NCBI GenBank assembly: GCA_014218235.1
Contig: CM024755.1
Location: 164,789,941 to 164,853,940, forward strand
Length of the DNA: 64,000 nt
Direction of reading: 5' to 3'
From: Colocasia esculenta
Lineage: Eukaryota > Streptophyta > Magnoliopsida > Alismatales > Araceae
Shown: positions 23,398 through 34,529 of the stretch, one piece after another
Layout: every line of letters begins with the position of its first letter
How positions within the stretch are numbered: position 1 is the first letter of the stretch
Notes under the pieces: generated by a model
Databases searched by the model: none
Seen by the model: the letters and a program-made list of their open reading frames with translations, nothing else
What the model was told of the DNA's origin: nothing
Translations under genes and position numbers: made by a program

Positions 23398-26163
23398 ATG
23401 TATATATTTCTATACATATTATAATTAAATAAAGTTGCACATGCACGTATGCTTGTTTAATTATGTACATATGGTGTTTATGTAATACATTGTATATTAT
23501 ATGTATGTATGTACATAGTGTAAGCTTGGTGTTCTGCATTTCTATGTTCTGGCCGAAGGACCATTTAACGTCAACATGCATGGACGTTAGGTGTTGATTC
23601 GACGTCCAGATCGATGGACGCCAACTGCAAGTTGCCGCCAACTGAGGTGGACATCTACTTCCCAGAACATGTGCGATCTCATATCCGGAAACGTCCACGA
23701 TTTCTTCGCCCTCTATTTAGGAAACCCCCATCCAACGGTAGGATCCTTTATCTAAATGCGTACCCGACTACCCTAGCTTATAAAAACACCTTCTCTGGCC
23801 GAATTAGATCCTTTTTGGCTATTGCCAAAAACCCTAGAAATCATGTGCGAACCTGAAACTTTGAGGCTCTAGATTTGGCGACTTGGTGCGATTCCGGGTG
23901 ATCTACATCGACTGGAAGGAGCTTTGAACATCAAGGAAGGCTTCCCCGACTTCGGCGTGCTTCATCCATCAACACAGAAGCCGGATCGAGGGGAGATTGG
24001 AGGGCTTCTTGGCTTGGCCGAGGAGAGCTTCTCTAGCAAACTAATCACGTCTAGCAATTTTTAAGAGGCAAGTAGTTCTTGTACATTAACCCTACACATG
24101 TCAGCTAGGTTCTAGGGAATTTTTGGGAATTTTCCTCGTGTCCTGGAACCCCCCTTTCACCATTATTTCTGCGTTCAGTCTATGTTTGCACAGACAGGAA
24201 CTTAACGGCAACATCTTGTGCCGTTAAGATCTATGGTTAGCGACCACCGATGGTGTCGTTAACCTATGTTGACGGCAGCATCTATGTTGCCATGTTCAAC
24301 AGATTTTGACAGCATGCATACTTAGATCCTTATGACCTATTTTCTGGATTTCTGGACATGATACTTGTAAAAAAAAATTATATGGTCAAGTATATTCAGT
24401 AGATCATGCCATGTGATTAGGTCGAATTTTGTCAACTGTGATATTTATTAAAAATTTTGTAACAAGATATTGAGCATGATTTAGCATTGATAAATTCTGT
24501 TTAAATAGATCCATGATAAATTAGGATTTTAGAAAATTTCTGCGACTGTATAATGACTGTTAGTAGGTTTTGAAACTGATATACATGACTGTACTGCTGT
24601 GGGCCATGTGTAGTTGAATTTAGTGGTAAATATGATTGAAGCATGTTTTAATTATTAAAATTGTTTTACAGATCTAAAAATATGAGAAATTGAGCATGTA
24701 ATGGGGTTACTGTTGGGAACCTATGATTAAAATTTCATAGCATTTTGATAACAGTAAGTACTGTCATGAGTTAAATGAGCGAAAATGACGTGTTAAGCAT
24801 GCTAATGTTACTTGTATGATGTTCGATTGTTAGCAGTAGGTTTAGGTCTGTATTAAGAGTCAATTTCATTATGAAACAGTAAAAGTATACCATGTAAACT
24901 GATCCATGTATATGTGTTAAAATGCATGTGTGTGAGTTAAGCACATGTGAATACTATGACAATGTGATAATGTGAAAATTGTATAAATTGTACCATGTGT
25001 GACATTGCTACCATAGAGGGCTATGGAACTGTACCGTAGTAAAGTTCCTACAGAAAGGTTCAATGTCTGTGAGATCCTATGGGCAATTAGGATGAAATCC
25101 TGGAGGTGGACAAGTACCACTGGTTAGGGTGGAGAGTGCTTCTCCCGGTTCTGCGTAGTTAACCAAGGTCTATCACTGTGTTGCCTAGGTGATGGATATG
25201 TGAATGTGAATGTGTATCCTTCTAATGGTGGTTTGGACTATGTGTCACGGCAACTAAGTGTAAAAATGTGAATATGTGTAAGTGAATTGTGAAATGTGCA
25301 ATGTGTAAATGAGCATGAAAAAGTGTAAAGTGAATGTGTTAACATGTGAATAAATGTAAACCATTATGAATATGTTTAATTTATGTTAAAACAGAAAGTA
25401 AAATGTATGTATAATTGTGTTAAATTCATGAGAATTCAAATAGAATCCATGCTAGGTGTGATGCTTACTTTATGAGTAGTTCCATGTCTAAATTGTGTAC
25501 ATTATAATATGAATTGAATGAGATTTGAATTGTTTAAGCATGCTAATTAAAAAGTGTTGCAAGCATGTTATAGGTTTTATTCTTAATTGTTGTAAGTGAG
25601 ATAAAGTATGTATCATATGTTTCTAATGCTATAAGTTTCATGCTTAGTAAATTTAAATTGTATGAACCGTACCACATGTGATCATTACTTCCTTTGAATG
25701 TTAGCATGTGCATATGATGTGAGTAAGGATGATGCATATGAATTGCTTGCTGGATCTATTTAGACTCATTCTTACTTCGGCGTACAGGTGCAGGTGTCTC
25801 CACTTCTTCCGAGGAGATAGTTAGGAGCGACTCTGAGCGAGAGGAGTAGCATTTAGTGTAGAGATCTCTTCATTGTATTTTCCTTTTCATTGTATGTAAT
25901 GAATAACTTTTGTAATTCATTTGGACAATGTAAATTATTTCGGAATGATAATTGTGGACTTTAGCTTTTCTTTTATACTATATAGACAGTAGATAGAATG
26001 TGGATGATGGAATAAGATTAACACTTTCATTTCTGCTGTTCTCTTTAATATTCATGTATATCTCAATCTATTGTTTAGTGTTGGGTCAATGTCCCACTGT
26101 GATGACGTTCATTATACCGATGTGGATTGGTTTAATCGTACCGGTATAAAGAGGGTCGTTACA
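23285..26163 (+). repeat. 3' LTR of the gypsy element, 2.88 kb
   Basis: It is full length and uninterrupted, with a (TA)n run near 23370, TATAAAAA at 23779-23786 and a TGTGAA-rich low-complexity stretch at about 24890-25420. It ends GGGTCGTTACA before the ACTCAT repeat of the target. Confidence 0.95.
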
Positions 26164-26712
26164 CTCATGTATAATAATATCAACTTTTTCAGTTTCTTCT
26201 GGCTTCGTTTTCCAGCTATCTTTCACAAATGGATATTCCAAATTCCTCACTCCCTTTCTTAACCTCTTTTCTATTCTAACTTTTATTCGTTGTACAAGTG
26301 ATGAGATTTTCATAGCTTCTTTTTCCTTCTCTGCTCCTTTGGCATCTTGGTCTTTAGGAGGAGACACCTGAGTTTTCTCTAACTCTGAAGTAAAGACTTC
26401 TGAAGTTTCTCCCCCAATAGCCAATCTTAAACTTATTATTTCATTTTTCATACTTTGCATTTCTTGTTCAGTTGTTTTCCGCATTTCCTCTGACCTTTCA
26501 TATACCTCATTAAGTTGCTTCATTTGATGTACAATCTCTGTCAACAAGCTATTTTCTTCTTGAGTTGTGGATGTTCCCTGAGTATCCACATTTGTCTTAT
26601 CTTCTGGAACATTTTCATGTTTGCTTCTTCCATGTACACCCTTTTCTTTTTCAATCACCCTCCAATTAAATTTTTCACCTTCCGCATGAAGGGACTACAA
26701 TTTTTCAATTAC
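26163..26712 (-). pseudogene. ULP-like gene 1, exon 3 (disrupted by the gypsy insertion)
   Basis: This minus-strand exon is bounded by a CTATGTAG acceptor (26712/26713). It encodes a charged, coiled-coil-like protein section (HQMKQLNEVYERSEEMRKT) and a basic region. The frame runs to ...VDIIIHE and continues, after the 25.8 kb gypsy element, with CLDDLKSKEMKLV at 404-362. This shows that the insertion is in coding sequence. TAG at 26697-26695 lies in VIEKL-SLHAEGEKFNW, consistent with a former Gln codon. The role of this middle section in the family is unknown. Confidence 0.65.
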
Positions 26713-26787
26713 CTACATAGAAAAATAAAATGTTATATATCCTAATGAACTTAAACAATATGTAAATATATTCATAACCCTACATAC

Positions 26788-26928
26788 ATCACTCTTTTTC
26801 AAAATTTCAAGCATCTTTTTCTTCACATTATCTTTTCTTAGTAAAGAGGACTTATACCACCTGCAAATTCTGGGAAGAGAATGGACATAATTTGAGGGTT
26901 TTAAGCCAGAATGCTCAAGGAACCAAGC
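26788..26928 (-). pseudogene. ULP-like gene 1, exon 2
   Basis: It covers 141 bases, exactly 47 codons, between a TATGTAG acceptor and a GTATGTAG donor, in phase 0 on both sides. It encodes AWFLEHSGLKPSNYVHSLPR and then a Lys-rich stretch. I recognise no domain. Confidence 0.6.
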
Positions 26929-27003
26929 CTACATATTCAAAAAATTTAATTAATAATCATTAACATAATGAAATGAAACATCAATTAAATAATAATTATT
27001 TAC

Positions 27004-27765
27004 CAGAAAATCACTTGCACATAACACTCCAGTGCAGCCCAACAAGTAGGGAGATATTTTCTCATGGTTGCCTCTAAGTCTAGATCACACATTCGTAGCC
27101 ACTTTGTCAAGATTTTGGAGCAACATAGAATGAACTGATGAAGCCCAATTATACTCTTTGATTGTGTTAATACCGTCAATGTAGTAAAGTAATTGTAGTG
27201 GGCATGCAGAGGAACTTAAATGCAACAAGAATGAAGCACACATGAAAGCAATCCACATACTCACAGCAAATCTAACAGATTCCTCATACTCCTGAGCAAC
27301 TAGCACCTTCAATTTTTTTAAAAGAACTTCTCTAGAGGTGCAAAGCTTCTCACTTTCCCACAAGATATGCAATTTGGACTTTTTCACCTTGCCAGTTAAT
27401 TTTATAGAACTTCCATAACAAGGAAGTCTTATAATCATACTCACATCCTCCATTGTAAATTTGATCCTTTTGCCAAAAACTGAAAATTCATCACCCTTCA
27501 CATGATTTCCGATAACTTCTCTAAGCAATGAACTATCAAAACTGATGGGTTGTATATCAGCAAAAACATGAAACAGCGTATGTGCCAACAATGTACAGTG
27601 GCAATCTCGTATGTCAACAGTTTTCATTTGGTGTACGTAATGTGCAAAACATGAGCGTTGTAATGGATACCGTTCAGACTTATTAAGTTTTCTGCTTGAA
27701 CCAACGGCTTCTACTTGATCTTTATCACCTTCCTGAGAGCTGCATCTCACTCTTTTCCTACCCAT
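27004..27765 (-). pseudogene. ULP-like gene 1, exon 1 with N-terminal conserved domain
   Basis: The ATG at 27765 is preceded by a likely 3' splice site (TATATTTCAG) in the 5' UTR. The ORF runs 226 codons to TGA at 27087-27085, but the exon appears to continue to a GTAAAT donor at 27003; TGA is probably a mutated CGA (Arg). The protein starts with a basic, nuclear-looking segment (MGRKRVRCSS). A globular domain follows with FGKRIKFTMEDVSMIIRLP and a hydrophobic VSMWIAFMCASFLLH. It matches the minus-strand exon at 44870-45475 motif for motif. The domain resembles DUF1985-like regions found upstream of Ulp1 proteases in plant MULE-associated genes; that naming is from memory. Confidence 0.65.
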
Positions 27766-27779
27766 AATCTTTCCTTTAT

Positions 27780-29160
27780 TTCGGTCCTGAAATATACAAG
27801 GCTATTTAAATTCAAATATTCTACAAAAATACCACAATCTCTATTCTGTAATATGTATACTCTCTGTCATATGTTACCATGGACATGCATATGGTGTGTG
27901 TGTGTGAGGGTGGGGGGGAGGGCGTTTCTACTTTTTGGAGTTGAGGGTTTAGGGATTCGGCCAGAGATCCTGCGATCACTAGGATATGCACCACCTGCGC
28001 TGCAAGCAGCCCTGCTGTCGTCCGGGGGGGCTTCCGCAGCATGTTCCGTGGGCTTCGGCTGCCGTCCATGGGGGAGGGTTTTGGCGGCATCTTCCGCGGG
28101 CTTCTGCTGCCGTCCGGGGGGTGGGCTTCCACGTCTGCAGCGATGAGGGGGGGTGGGCTGCCGCAACGGCGTGTTCTGTGGGCTTCCGCGGTAGCGTGGC
28201 GTGCTCCGTGGGGCTTCAGCAGCATCGCGTCTTCCGTGGGGGAGGAGGAGGCAGTGGAGACAGAATGAGAGAGAGGAGGCTCCGTGGGGGAGGAGGAGGA
28301 GTGGAGAAAGAGTGTAGAGAGAGGAGGGCAAGAAAGGCGAATCGGAGGGAGGGGGTGAAGGAGAACCGAGTAACCGGCCAAATCGGGAGTGGGGAAGAGG
28401 GAGGGAAGTGGGAGTTACATGTCACCACCGGGTTGGTGACTTATGGACTTCGGTCCTCCCAGGTGGCGAAAGGATCCGGACTCCCATCTCCTCGCTCTTC
28501 AGGATAGACTCCTTCACTTGGCCATATGTCCCCAACTGCGATGTCGTCATGATCATGGCTCAGTTCACCATCAGCGATGACTTGCGCATAGGTTGTCGAT
28601 GCCCTCAGAGCAGGCCATCCACACAATCGCGTCGCCCATGCCGCAGTAGTTCCAGTGCTGCTCCGGGAGGCCCCTCTGGGTAGTCAACACATACATCGCC
28701 AAGGATGTCACTGTAGTCAGCTAGGAGGGCTAAATATGTCAGCGAGGATGTCGTTATAGGTGGAAGGAGACGAAGGGGAGGCAGGTCCGACTGCTGGTGG
28801 AGGAGGCGCCTGGGGGGTGAATAGGCTGCTGCAAGGGTGCGGGGCTGCATCCGTTGAACAAAGGACGGGGGAGGGTGGCCTCGCCACTTTTGCTGGGGGG
28901 GGGGGGGACAAGCAGCACGGCAAGCAGTGCGCGGGCGAGCAGCATGGTCGGGCGATGTCCATGTGAAGAGCGGAGACATCCATGTGAGTGAGCAGCAGCG
29001 CCTCCAACTTCGCAAGAGCCACCTGCACAACAGAGAGGCCCCCCACGAGGGCACAAATGTTGCGCCAGTAGGAGAGGTGGAGGATGCGGAGAGGAGGAAG
29101 AAGAGCGACTGTGCACAGAGAGAAAAGTGGAGGACCTACTGCAAAAAAGAAGAAGAGTAT
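27780..29160. other. GC-rich region upstream of ULP-like gene 1, no supported gene
   Basis: The segment is strongly GC-rich and CpG-rich. Imperfect repeats around CTTCCGC(A/G)G and GGCTTC(C/T)G(C/G)TGCCGTCC occur at 28020-28240, and there is a run of eleven G near 28895. Long ORFs occur in several frames on both strands, as expected from the composition, and none shows a domain I know. The minus-strand reading at 28441-28720 (with DYSDILGDVCVDYPEG) is the most protein-like but unassigned. Confidence 0.4.
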
Positions 29161-30223
29161 TGATCTATTTTTAAAAATAGAATAACAGCATGCATAAGAG
29201 AGGTGGAGAGGAGGAAGAAAAGCGTTGATCAGTTTTTTTAAAAAACTTTAGTTTTTAAAAGTGAAACAATCACCTACATAACTGTTGTGAATGGGAGCTT
29301 TATATGGCGGCAAAACTGAAAAAAAAAATGATGAAGCCACGTAAAACGCGAATAGAAATGTGTCGGTCGTGCGGTTTTTGTGATAATCGCTTTAGGAGTT
29401 TTTTTTTTAACAGATGAATCGGGTGCAAACGAAGGTGGAGAATAGAATAATTTTTATGAAACTTTTTTTACGAACTTTTGATGTGGTGCTGCCACGTAAA
29501 TTGTTCTAGACTGTGTTATATTATATATATATATATATAATATATTATATAATATATATAATTATATATAAATACAATGTAAGAAAGGATCGACTTCTCC
29601 CAAACCTCCCCGAGAATGTTGTTCAGTCTTGATCCAAACTTCCTCATATGCTTCTTGGGAGCAATTTTCTCCTTCGACTACCCCCTTGTCCTTACCCGAC
29701 ACCACCCCTTCCCAAGATCTTTCTGTTTTATAAGTGCCTTGACTGGAGTGCACTCCTGGATCGCCTCCGTAGCCCGAAGCCCTACCAGTGGGCCGCCACT
29801 GCCTTCCTTCCCACGGGGCCCATTGTCTACCGCTGCAGACTTAAACAACAAATTCAGCACTTCTTCCCTACCCACCAAACTCCACAGTGACGCCCCCATC
29901 ACCAACCCTTTGCCTGCCCCACGCCTCCCCCTAGCCTCATGCTTTCCTATTTCATTTCTAGTAAATTTTAGTTCCTTTTCGTTAGGAGGTAGACATATAT
30001 ATCAATAATTAACATATTAACTATGAGAGAGACTCAAAATGTACTATACAGATAATAAAAGTGCAACAAACCTTTCTCTCCACTACAAGGATATGCTCGC
30101 TCTCCTCCCCTCCTCCCGTCTGCTCTCACCTATCCCTCCTCTCTCTCATCTCTCACTCTCGAATGGATGTTTACAAAAAAAGAAATTGTATACTGACCTT
30201 GTCATACTCTATTTAATTGATGG
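29161..30223. other. Spacer between ULP-like gene 1 region and the MULE
   Basis: The region is mixed AT-rich and pyrimidine-rich. A near-perfect AT palindrome (TATATTATATATATA type) lies at about 29515-29570. From 29600 to 29990 a pyrimidine-rich stretch is open in two plus-strand frames without recognisable domains. I see no gene that can be supported. Confidence 0.35.
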
Positions 30224-30232
30224 TTAAAAAAA
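30224..30232. repeat. Left 9-bp target-site duplication of the MULE
   Basis: TTAAAAAAA here is repeated exactly at 50388-50396. Nine bases is the size diagnostic of Mutator-like elements. The A-rich composition weakens it alone, but the terminal repeats begin exactly at its edge. Confidence 0.85.
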
Positions 30233-31060
30233 GGGAAAATTAATTGGGGGTCCCTGTCAGAGGGTGGTGCTTTTTTCCTCATCCCTGTCAGAATACTGGT
30301 AGATGTAAAGTCCCTACTTTTCCCCCAGTTTAATTTCCAGTCCCTACTTTTCATACGTCACCATTTACGACCCTCGACCCACGCTTTCCGTCTCGTTGGC
30401 CTCCGTCTCTTTTTCCCATTCATGTCTTACCCTTGCGTCCTTTCGAATCCTACGCCCGCCGCAACACTGACACGTCTATCCTTTCGAAAGGTCGTGAACT
30501 CTGACCGATGGAAAGTTGCTCATACATAGCGTGCCGAGACCTGTTACAGCAACCATTGACATCACTTACACAGGCCCTTTCGAAGGCCCGTGAATCGTTC
30601 TTCACAACTATAAAAGGAACCCAGGGCTTCATATTTATCCTTCACAAGCTTTTATGATTCTTCTTCTTCCTATCTTTCTTGCTCGTCTTCTTCCTCTTTA
30701 TTTGCAGATGTCTTCATCTGACGGTGCTCCCTAGAGGGATGGCAAGGCACCTACCTCATCGGTGCCACTGTCACCCCCGGCGCCATATGCCCCACCGGCG
30801 CCACAGGCTCCACCTTCGCTGCCACCGACCTACAGCCCCGACTACTGGAAGGGTTTTTACATCGATTGGAAGATGGCTTTACAGAAAGTCTCTCGGTTGT
30901 ACGACCATAAGGGCCTCGTGAACATCGTCCCTGACATTGGCCCTAGGGTAGAACACATTTGTTCCTCACCTTACTCCCCTCCCTCCCCAGCCCGTTCCTC
31001 TTACTCCCCTCCCAGCTCCACCGAGTCATCGGGTTACGGAGTTTAGATTGTAACGGGTTC
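30233..31060 (+). repeat. MULE left terminal inverted repeat
   Basis: It is inverted relative to about 49630-50387. Shared blocks include TTAATTGGGGGTCCCTGTCA, TCCCTGTCAGAATACTGGT, GGTCGAGGGTCG-type sequence, TATAAAAGGAACCC and the small ORF. Differences are scattered substitutions and short indels. Confidence 0.85.
30708..31046 (+). pseudogene. Small Pro/Ser-rich ORF in the left MULE terminal repeat
   Basis: ATG at 30708 follows TTTATTTGCAG, a good 3' splice site, and TATAAAAG lies about 100 bases upstream. The reading has a Pro-rich N-terminus, a conserved core SPDYWKGFYIDWKMALQK then KGLVNIVPDIGPR, and a Ser/Pro-rich end. TAG at 30732-30734 replaces the Gln codon (CAA) of the right-hand copy. 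I recognise no family. Conservation between the two ends may reflect the repeat itself, not selection. Confidence 0.55.
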
Positions 31061-31299
31061 CTCCTCCTCCCCTCCCTCCCCGGACTGTTCCTCCTCCTCC
31101 CCTCCCTCCCCGGCCCGTTCCTCCTACTTCCCTCCCTCCACCACTGAGTGATCGGTTACGGAGTTTAGATTGTAACGACTCTTGTTATGCAATCTACCTA
31201 TTTTCCTATTATGCAGTCTTCTGTGGGCTTGTATGCTCTCTCTATCATGCAAACTCAAACGTATAGTGTAACATGTTACCATGTATTGTAACAGGATTA

Positions 31300-32460
31300 G
31301 GAAGTTATTGTAACACCTTATACGTGTTCTGTAATAGTTTAGGTTAGAGTGTAGTGCTCGAACTGTAACCAGCTAGCATGTATACTATAACCACAATAGG
31401 TAAAAACTATAACGAGTTTCCACGTATACTGTAATAGTGTAGGTGTAGCGGTAGTGCTCGAACTGTAAGACTGTAGTGCTGGAACTGTAACCTGCTAGCA
31501 TGTATACTATAATGAAAGTAACTAAATACTGTAATAGGTTTCCACATATACTGTAATAGTGTAGGTGTAGTTGTAGTGCTCAAACTGTAAGACTGTAGTG
31601 CTCAAACTGTAACCTGCTAGCATGTATACTATAATGAATGTAACTAAATACTGTAACAGGTTTCCACGTATACTGTAATAGTGTAGGTGCAGCTGGAGTG
31701 CTCGAACTGTAAGACTGTAGTGATCGAAACTATAACCTATAGCATGTATACTATAATGACAGTAAATAAATACTGTAACAGGTTTCCACGTATACTGTAA
31801 TAGTGTAGGTGTAGCTGTAGTGGTGAACTGTAAGACTATAGTGCTCGAACTGTAACCTGCTAGCATGTATACTATAATGAATGTAACTAAATACGTAACA
31901 GGTTTCCACGTATACTGTAATAGTGTAGGTGTAGCTGGAGTGCTCGAACTGTAAGACTGTAGTGATCGAACTGTAACCTGATAGCATGTATACTATAATG
32001 ACAGTAATTAAATATTGTACAGGTTTCCATGTATACTGTAATAGTGTAGGTGTAGCTGTTAGTGCTGAACTATAAGATTGTAGTGCTCGAACTGTAACCT
32101 GCTAGCATGTATACTATAATCAATGTAACTAAATGTTGTTAACAGGTTTCACGTAATGTAATAGTGTAGGTGTAGCTGGAGTGCTCGAACTGTAAGACTT
32201 AGTGATCGAACTGTAACCTGCTAGCATGTATATATAATGACAGCAATTAAATACTGTAACAAGTTTCCACGTATACTGTAATAGTGTAGGTGTAGCTAGA
32301 GTGCTCGAGCTGTAAGACTGTAGTGATCGAACTGTAACCTGCTAGCATGTGTACTATAATGAATGTAACTAAATACTGTAACAGGTTTCCACATATACTG
32401 TAATAGTGTAGGTAAAAACTATAGTGTATACTATAATGACAATAACTAAATACTGTAAGT
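31300..32460 (+). repeat. Subterminal tandem array of the MULE, about 121-bp unit
   Basis: About nine units recur every 119-130 bases, each with AGGTTTCCACGTATACTGTA, ATAGTGTAGGTGTAG, GTGCTCGAACTGTAA and CTAGCATGTATACTATAATG. The short word ACTGTAA recurs throughout. The right arm at 48890-49450 carries the reverse-complement words (TTACAGTTCGAGCACTACA). Confidence 0.9.
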
Positions 32461-32563
32461 GCAGATAGTGTCCTCAAGTAAATGTACAAGTACCATTACA
32501 CTGGCCAGGAAATTGTACGTGCGGCATTTCTTCTCCTTCATTTATATACGCTATGAAACGTTC

Positions 32564-32802
32564 TTATGCATTGAAGTACGCTTTGATGAAATGGAGGGTG
32601 AACTTTGCTCGCACGTTTGGCATGTCATCCCGACTGAAGGGTAAACCTTGAGTGTCCCTACATGCCAGACACTCCATGTATTTGCAAGTGAAAATGGCTC
32701 AGTCGTCTCTGGATCCTTGTTGTGGGCATGGGTCGTGGTACGTAGCGACCAATTTTATGCATCTATGTTCTTGCCCTTCATGTAACTTCTCAGATCATCC
32801 AC
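32564..32802 (-). pseudogene. ULP-like gene 2, last exon: end of Ulp1 protease domain
   Basis: Reading the minus strand, CPQQGSRDD is followed by a stop (TGA at 32701-32699), then AIFTCKYMECLACRD and, after FSRDDMPNVRAKF, the end of the protein at TAA (32566-32564). In C48 cysteine proteases this position is the catalytic Cys of the D-C-(G/A)-(V/I)-F motif, so the stop sits exactly where the nucleophile should be (TGC or TGT to TGA). A frame change also lies just upstream, near 32725-32740. No functional enzyme can come from this copy. Confidence 0.7.
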
Positions 32803-32921
32803 TTGCATGAAAGAATTACAAAGAGTTACAGCAACTTGATGTACATTTACTGTATCATATGTAAATAAGTGCTCATGCTCTGTAACAAATGTAAGCATTG
32901 TATGTAAAACTTGTCACTTAC

Positions 32922-33329
32922 ATATTGTGGAATGTCACGACGATCTTTGGTTCTTAAAGAATCGTACACATGGAACTCTTTTCTTTAATGTTTATGACCA
33001 AAAGAGCCCAATGGTTCGTTCCAACGTACATGGGGGAGAAGAGGAGGTTGAATTCTGTTGCAACGCAGTCCAATCGTCTGAAAGAGTAATCGAATTGCTA
33101 TTTCTTGCTCTTATCGTCTTTGCACGATTGGACATAACCCTTCAAAGCGGCTCCCAGATATCGAAAAGTCTTAAATTTGTCTGGGTCTCTTTCGTGGGAG
33201 AAACAAGCAAGTGTTGACGTAGCAGTCAATTATGACAGATTCTCTCTCCCTCGCGAACAATAGATCTTGGATGTTATTAAATGAGAGGAAATTATCGTAT
33301 CCATCCAGAGTGCCGCGAACATCAAATCA
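32922..33329 (-). pseudogene. ULP-like gene 2, exon with catalytic His and Asp of a Ulp1/C48 protease
   Basis: The exon is bounded by a CATGTAG acceptor and a GTAAGTG donor. MYVGTNHWALLVINIKEK is the Ulp1 His motif (His codon at 33013-33011), and VYDSLRT is the Asp motif (Asp codon at 32963-32961). The two codons are 50 bases apart, so one base has been lost between them. Upstream, LDGYDNFLSFNNIQDLLFAR and ESVIIDCYVNTCL match the lead-in region of the family, and stop codons interrupt the middle. Ulp1 proteases remove SUMO from proteins; MULE-borne copies have unknown roles. Confidence 0.75.
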
Positions 33330-33449
33330 CTACATGTAAGAAAAGTGTACATCGTTGTTAAGAATTAAGATGTCATACAGTAATAGACGAACTAATATAA
33401 TGTAACAACACAAGCAAACTGTAAACATAAAAGATATGTACTGTAACAC

Positions 33450-33653
33450 GTACTCATTAATGATGCACTCATTCAGAAATCATTCAATCAAAGACTTTTC
33501 GTCCACTCCTAATACTTCCAGGGTGACGTAATCTCGTCTCTCCTCTTTCTTGCCCTTTGGAAGTGTGTCTGTACTCTCCTGAGAGTCAACAAATATGGGT
33601 TCGGAAGTGGACACATTGGCTTTCATAGCTTTGTGGTACCGATAATCCTCTGG
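33450..33653 (-). pseudogene. ULP-like gene 2, exon before the protease domain
   Basis: The minus-strand reading PEDYRYHKAMKANVSTS, then RRDYVTLEVLGVDEKSLIE, a stop (33482-33480) and FLNECIINEY, ends at a GTGTTA donor. It parallels the exon at 175-276 of gene 1 (IEEIMLEKCK...KFIEDFLHNDIV), which supports common ancestry. Confidence 0.6.
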
Positions 33654-33746
33654 CTGTGATAGAGTAAGTAACAAAAGATTCTTCTGTAAGAGGACTTTAA
33701 TGTTAGTGTAACGGACACTTACTGTTACTGTTATGAATGGTGAAGC

Positions 33747-34430
33747 TTACTGTAACAGAAAGTTTGAATTATGTATCTTCTGTAAGGGGAAACCATACTG
33801 TATATAACTCCGGTTGTCGTCTTTTTCTCGTTCTAGCTGAAACTCGTCGGGACAATGAGGATGGCGAAATATGACGCCACTTCCTCTTCTTTTCTTCCTC
33901 TTCCGTCTTCCTGTTCTCCTCCTCATTCTTCTCTCCTCTTCCTCCTCCTTCCTCTTCCTCTCCGCCTCCTCCTCCTCCTCTTCTTCTCTGCTCCTCCTCC
34001 TTCTCATTCCTCTTCCTCTGCTCATCCTCCTCCTCCTTCCTCTTCCTCTCCCTCTCCTTCCTTCCTCTTCCTTCCTTTCCTCCTCCTCCTCTTCCCTCCG
34101 ATCCTCCCTCCTCCTCTTCTTCTCTGCTCCTCTCCTCCTCCTTCCTCTTCCTCTCCTCCTCCCCCCTCTTCCTCTTCCTCTCCTCCTCCTTCCCTTCCTC
34201 TGCCAGCCTATCCTCCTTTTTCTTCTTCTCCTCCTCCTTCCTCTTCCTCTGCCCTCCTCCTCCCCTTTCTTCCTCTGCTCCTCCTCCTTCCTTCCTCTGC
34301 TCCTCCTCTTCTTCTTCCTCTGCTCCTCCTCCTCCTCTTCCTCTTCCTCCTCCTCGTCCTCCTCCTTCCTCTTCTTCGCCTCCTCCTTTCTCTTCTTCAC
34401 GTCCCCCTCCTCCTTTCGCCCCCTCTTACT
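33747..34430 (-). pseudogene. ULP-like gene 2, Glu/Arg/Lys-rich section expanded by purine repeats
   Basis: About 570 bases (33855-34430) are almost pure CT on the plus strand, giving an unbroken minus-strand reading of Glu, Lys and Arg only. It leads into GSGVIFRHPHCPDEFQLE and YIQYGFPLQ, which have normal composition. The repeat is a (GGA/GAA)n-type expansion in the acidic middle region; it is also open on the plus strand as Ser/Pro/Leu, which is meaningless. Whether it was ever translated is unclear. Confidence 0.45.
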
Positions 34431-34529
34431 CTGTTCCTTTGGCTCTGATGTCTACCACTCTGACATTGATCGCCGCGACCTTGTCATGATGGTTCTCTTT
34501 GTTGTTACTGTAATGAAATATATAACATA

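Larger units (their letters stand above)
405..26163 (+). mobile_element. Ty3/gypsy chromovirus, Tekay/Del type, interrupted by Sirevirus DNA
   Basis: This is a complete-ended LTR retrotransposon. The 5' LTR is at 405-1878 plus 18124-18313, the internal region at 18314-23284 and the 3' LTR at 23285-26163 (about 2.88 kb). It begins TGTAAG and ends GGGTCGTTAC(A). ACTCA is present at 400-404 and at 26163-26167, giving a 5-bp target duplication whose edge is ambiguous by one base. Order gag, protease, RT, RNase H, integrase, chromodomain-like tail places it among chromoviruses; the long LTRs fit the Tekay/Del lineage. It lies in exon 3 of ULP-like gene 1, in the opposite orientation to that gene. 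Its coding region has more than a dozen in-frame stops and several frameshifts, so it is dead. Confidence 0.93.

Noticed and set aside
23315..23698. 127-codon minus-strand ORF in the gypsy LTR
   Set aside because: Made largely of the TA-rich run in the LTR.
26071..26262. Plus-strand ORF across the gypsy 3' border
   Set aside because: It spans the junction of two unrelated sequences by chance.
27821..29160. Many overlapping ORFs on both strands of the GC-rich block
   Set aside because: Overlap in most frames and no domain; typical of GC-rich DNA with few stops.
32699..32701. TGA at the protease nucleophile read as selenocysteine
   Set aside because: Flowering plants lack the selenocysteine system, and the same gene has other stops and a frame change.
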